9,034 nt of DNA, taken from contig DDEO01000157.1 of NCBI GenBank assembly GCA_002336725.1, positions 1 through 9,034 of the forward strand. The letters are read 5' to 3'. Made by a program: the position numbers and the translations under genes. The DNA comes from Bacteroidetes bacterium UBA1952 (GTDB taxonomy: Bacteria; Bacteroidota; Bacteroidia; Chitinophagales; Chitinophagaceae). Of the stretch, positions 6,421 through 9,034 are shown one piece after another. Numbering within the stretch: position 1 is the first letter of the stretch; every line of letters starts with the position of its first letter. The notes beneath the pieces are model-generated. The model was not told the DNA's origin, did no database searches, and saw only the letters and a list, made by a program, of their open reading frames with translations.

Positions 6421-6507
6421 CACGAAACATGACACCTAAAACATCAAAGAAGTCGTGTTTATGTTTCTCCCCCATGAAACATGAAACATGAAACATAAAA
6501 CATCAAA
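6421..6507. repeat. 7-bp repeats in the CATGAAA orientation upstream of czcA
   Basis: Two blocks read in the orientation opposite to the 6183 array. The first, 6421-6448, is degenerate: CACGAAA, CATGACA, CCTAAAA, CATCAAA. The second, 6473-6507, holds CATGAAA three times, then CATAAAA and CATCAAA, losing identity toward the gene. It ends five bases before the GTG start of the permease gene, so the translation initiation region is made of array sequence. Between and around them, ATCAAA...GTCGTGT occurs twice (6403-6417 and 6443-6458), and ACACGAC at 6363-6369 is complementary to both GTCGTGT copies. Confidence 0.85.
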
Positions 6508-6512
6508 AATCC

Positions 6513-9034
6513 GTGAATCGTTTCATCCGAAATATCATTGCCTTCTCGCTGAAAAACAAGGCGTTCACCTTCTTCTGGGTGGGCGTGCTGGTGATTGCCG
6601 GCGTGGTGGCTTTCCGGAATATGCCCATCGAGGCCTTTCCCGACGTAACCAACACTCAAATCGTCATCATCACCCAATGGAACGGACGCAGCGCCGAAGA
6701 AGTAGAACGCTTCATTACCACGCCCATTGAGCTTTCGATGGGGTCGGTGCAGAAGAAAACATCGGTGCGCAGCACCACCATGTTTGGCCTTTCCATCATC
6801 AAAATCATTTTTGAGGACGAGGTGGACGACCTTTTTGCCCGAAATCAGGTCAATAACCAACTGCGAACGGTGTCGCTGCCCGAAGGCGTGGAGCCGGAAG
6901 TGCAGCCGCCCTACGGCCCTACCGGTGAGATTTACCGCTACGTACTCCAAAGCAAAATCCGCGACTCGCGCGAGCTGCTGACGCTGCAAAACTGGGTCGT
7001 GGACCGGCAGCTACGCTCGGTGCCCGGCGTGGCCGACATCAACGTGTTTGGTGGGCAGCAGAAGATTTTTGAAATCAGCGTGGACCCCAATAAGCTCGCC
7101 GCCTTCGACCTCACGCCGCTCCAGGTATATGAAGCCGTCTCGAAAAGCAACCTCAACGTGGGTGGCGACGTGATTGAGAAAAACGACCAGTCGTATGTGG
7201 TACGCGGCCTCGGCCTGCTTAACTCCCGCGACGATATCGGCAACATCATCATTGCCAACGACAGCGACAACCCGGTGCTGGTGAAAAACGTGGCTTCCGT
7301 TCGCGAAAGCTCCCTGACACGCGTAGGGCAAGCCGGCCTCAATAAAAAAGACGACGTGGTGGAGGGCATTGTGGTGATGCGCAAAGGCGAAAATCCCAAG
7401 GAGGTACTCGAACGCCTGAAGGCCAAAATTGCTGAAATTAACGACCGCATCCTGCCCAAAGACACCAGGATTGTTACGTTTTATGACCGCGACAAGCTGA
7501 TGAATTTCACCACCCACACGGTGATGCACAACATGATAGAAGGCATCATCTTCGTAACGGTGATTGTGTTTTTGTTTATGGCCGACTGGCGTACCACCGT
7601 CATTGTGTCCATTATCATCCCGTTGGCGCTGCTGTTTGCCTTTATGTGTTTGCGGCTCAAGGGAATGTCGGCCAACTTACTCTCGATGGGGGCGGTTGAC
7701 TTTGGTATTATCATCGACGGTGCGGTGGTGATGGTGGAGGGAATGTTTGTGTCGCTCGACCACCTTGCCCACAAAAAAGGCATGGAGCGGTTTAATAAAC
7801 TGGCCAAATTAGGGCTGATTAAGAAAACGGGCGGAGAGCTTGGGAAGGCTGTGTTTTTCTCCAAACTCATCATTATCACGGCCTTGATTCCCATTTTTAG
7901 CTTCCAAAAAGTAGAAGGAAAAATGTTTAGCCCGTTGGCCTACACCCTTGGCTTTGCGTTGTTGGGGGCGTTGCTTTATACGCTTACGCTGGTACCCGTG
8001 TTGTGTTCGTTTTTATTACGGAAAAACGTTCGGGAGAAGAACAACCCAATTGTCAACTTCTTCGACCGTGTTGTTTCTAAAGGATTCGAGTGGTGTTACC
8101 GAAGCAAAAAAATGAGCGTTTTGGCGGCCATGATTTTCTTGGGAACGACCTTGTTTTCGGCAAAATGGCTCGGTACAGAGTTTTTACCCCAACTTAATGA
8201 AGGTGCACTGTGGGTAACGGCCGAATTGCCCATGAGTTATTCGCAGAACGAAAGTGTGAAAATAGCGAAAGTCTTGCGCGAAAAAGTGGCCAAACACAAA
8301 GAAGTTCGGCAGGTGCTTTCGCAAGAAGGGCGCTCCAACGACGGCACCGACCCCAACGGCTTTAACTTTCTCCAGTTCCAAGTCGATTTGAAACCAAAAG
8401 AAGAGTTAGGAGGTAAAACAATTGACCAAATTATCGAAGAATTGAATGATGATTTGTCTGAAATACAAGGGATTACTTTTAATTATTCGCAGCCAATCAT
8501 CGACAACGTCGCCGAAGCTGCTGCGGGGATAAAAGCCTCGAACGCCATCAAAATTTATGGTGATGATTTGGATAAATTGGACGAGTTGGCCGATGAGGTT
8601 TTGGGAAAGATAAAGGACGTTCCTGGCGTAAAAGACGCGGGTATCTTGCGCAATACGGGTCAGCCCGAAATGAGCGTGATTTTGCACGACCACAAAATGG
8701 CCATGTACGGCGTCAGCACTGCCGATGCCCAAGCGGTGATAGAAATGGCGATTGGCGGAAAAACGGGTTCTATTTTGTACGAAGGCGAGCGTAAGTTTGA
8801 CATTCGTTTGCGTTACCAAGAGTCGTATCGCCGCACCGAAGATGACATTCTTCGCTTGATGGTGCCGACCTTGAAAGGCAACAAAATTCCGTTGAAAGAA
8901 ATCGCTTCGCTGCGTAAAGTCACAGGGCCTGCCTTTGTCTATCGCGAAAATAACAAACGGTTTATTGGGGTGAAATTCTCGGTGCGTGAGCGCGATTTGG
9001 GAAGTACCATTGCCGAAGCCCAAAGCAAAGTAGC
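6513..9034 (+). CDS. czcA: CzcA/CusA-family heavy-metal efflux RND permease, 3' end missing
   Basis: This is the inner-membrane proton-driven pump subunit of the tripartite metal exporter. The frame is open from GTG 6513 to the window end, giving 840 residues; the family is usually about 1030-1050 aa, so roughly 200 are missing. It starts VNRFIRNIIAFSLKNKAF (Met in vivo) and continues into the first membrane helix (about 20-35). IEAFPDVTNTQ and the porter-domain motifs QKKTSVRSTTMFGLS and PPYGPTGEIYRY follow. Helices at about 340-360 (FVTVIVFLFMADWRTT), 365-375 and 390-410 come next. The motif DFGIIIDGAVVMVEG gives D396, D402 and E409, the charged set used for proton transfer in CzcA-type pumps. 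CusA-type Cu/Ag pumps lack the first Asp, so divalent ions are favoured; this is inference from family rules. A second periplasmic half follows from about residue 530. GTG was chosen because the frame opens only after the TGA at 6489-6491 and GTG matches the family start. Leucine codons are all CTN up to residue 353 and mostly TTR afterwards, which suggests a mosaic gene. Confidence 0.93.
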   Translation, partial: MNRFIRNIIAFSLKNKAFTFFWVGVLVIAGVVAFRNMPIEAFPDVTNTQIVIITQWNGRSAEEVERFITTPIELSMGSVQKKTSVRSTTMFGLSIIKIIFEDEVDDLFARNQVNNQLRTVSLPEGVEPEVQPPYGPTGEIYRYVLQSKIRDSRELLTLQNWVVDRQLRSVPGVADINVFGGQQKIFEISVDPNKLAAFDLTPLQVYEAVSKSNLNVGGDVIEKNDQSYVVRGLGLLNSRDDIGNIIIANDSDNPVLVKNVASVRESSLTRVGQAGLNKKDDVVEGIVVMRKGENPKEVLERLKAKIAEINDRILPKDTRIVTFYDRDKLMNFTTHTVMHNMIEGIIFVTVIVFLFMADWRTTVIVSIIIPLALLFAFMCLRLKGMSANLLSMGAVDFGIIIDGAVVMVEGMFVSLDHLAHKKGMERFNKLAKLGLIKKTGGELGKAVFFSKLIIITALIPIFSFQKVEGKMFSPLAYTLGFALLGALLYTLTLVPVLCSFLLRKNVREKNNPIVNFFDRVVSKGFEWCYRSKKMSVLAAMIFLGTTLFSAKWLGTEFLPQLNEGALWVTAELPMSYSQNESVKIAKVLREKVAKHKEVRQVLSQEGRSNDGTDPNGFNFLQFQVDLKPKEELGGKTIDQIIEELNDDLSEIQGITFNYSQPIIDNVAEAAAGIKASNAIKIYGDDLDKLDELADEVLGKIKDVPGVKDAGILRNTGQPEMSVILHDHKMAMYGVSTADAQAVIEMAIGGKTGSILYEGERKFDIRLRYQESYRRTEDDILRLMVPTLKGNKIPLKEIASLRKVTGPAFVYRENNKRFIGVKFSVRERDLGSTIAEAQSKV

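Noticed and set aside
6191..6439. 82-codon plus-strand frame through the heptamer array
   Set aside because: It encodes only a periodic Met/Phe/His/Val/Ser/Cys stretch and then hairpin sequence; it is a by-product of a repeat whose three units make 21 bp.
7560..7600. Frameshift in czcA at the codon-usage switch
   Set aside because: The reading frame and conserved protein motifs continue without break across this region; only codon choice changes.

Overview
The window looks like chromosomal DNA of a member of the Bacteroidota. The main evidence is a PorZ-like type IX secretion protein ending in a T9SS type A sorting domain, plus starts without clear Shine-Dalgarno sequences. A class such as Saprospiria or Chitinophagia is my guess only. 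Base composition is moderately GC-rich except in the last 1.5 kb, where codon choice shifts.

Layout: (1) 1-123 holds a 29-bp direct repeat built from ATTCGTG words. (2) 124-about 993 (-) encodes a YegS/DagK-type lipid kinase whose 5' end runs into a decamer array (991-1080) and has no ordinary start codon upstream of its first conserved motif. (3) 1081-1198 holds small GC-rich palindromes. (4) 1199-3481 (-) encodes PorZ. (5) 3482-3807 is the gap between the divergent genes, with three 7-bp repeats and a set of TTTAAG words spaced about one helical turn apart. (6) 3808-5076, 5092-6177 and 6513-9034 (+, the last cut by the window end) encode a CzcCBA-type heavy-metal efflux system: outer-membrane channel, lipoprotein adaptor and RND permease. 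(7) The 335-bp gap between adaptor and permease holds a long 7-bp tandem array, a compact multi-hairpin element and shorter 7-bp arrays in the opposite orientation.

The three efflux genes would build one tripartite pump spanning both membranes. The permease has the DFG-x3-DGA-x3-VE charged motif in a membrane helix, which points to divalent cations (Zn/Co/Cd/Ni class) rather than Cu(I)/Ag(I). PorZ and the lipid kinase are on the opposite strand and have no evident link to the pump.

I found no clearly new protein system. The unusual content is non-coding: each larger intergenic gap carries its own short-period repeat family, one array reaches the kinase start, a structured element splits the efflux operon, and the permease gene changes codon usage abruptly part-way along.
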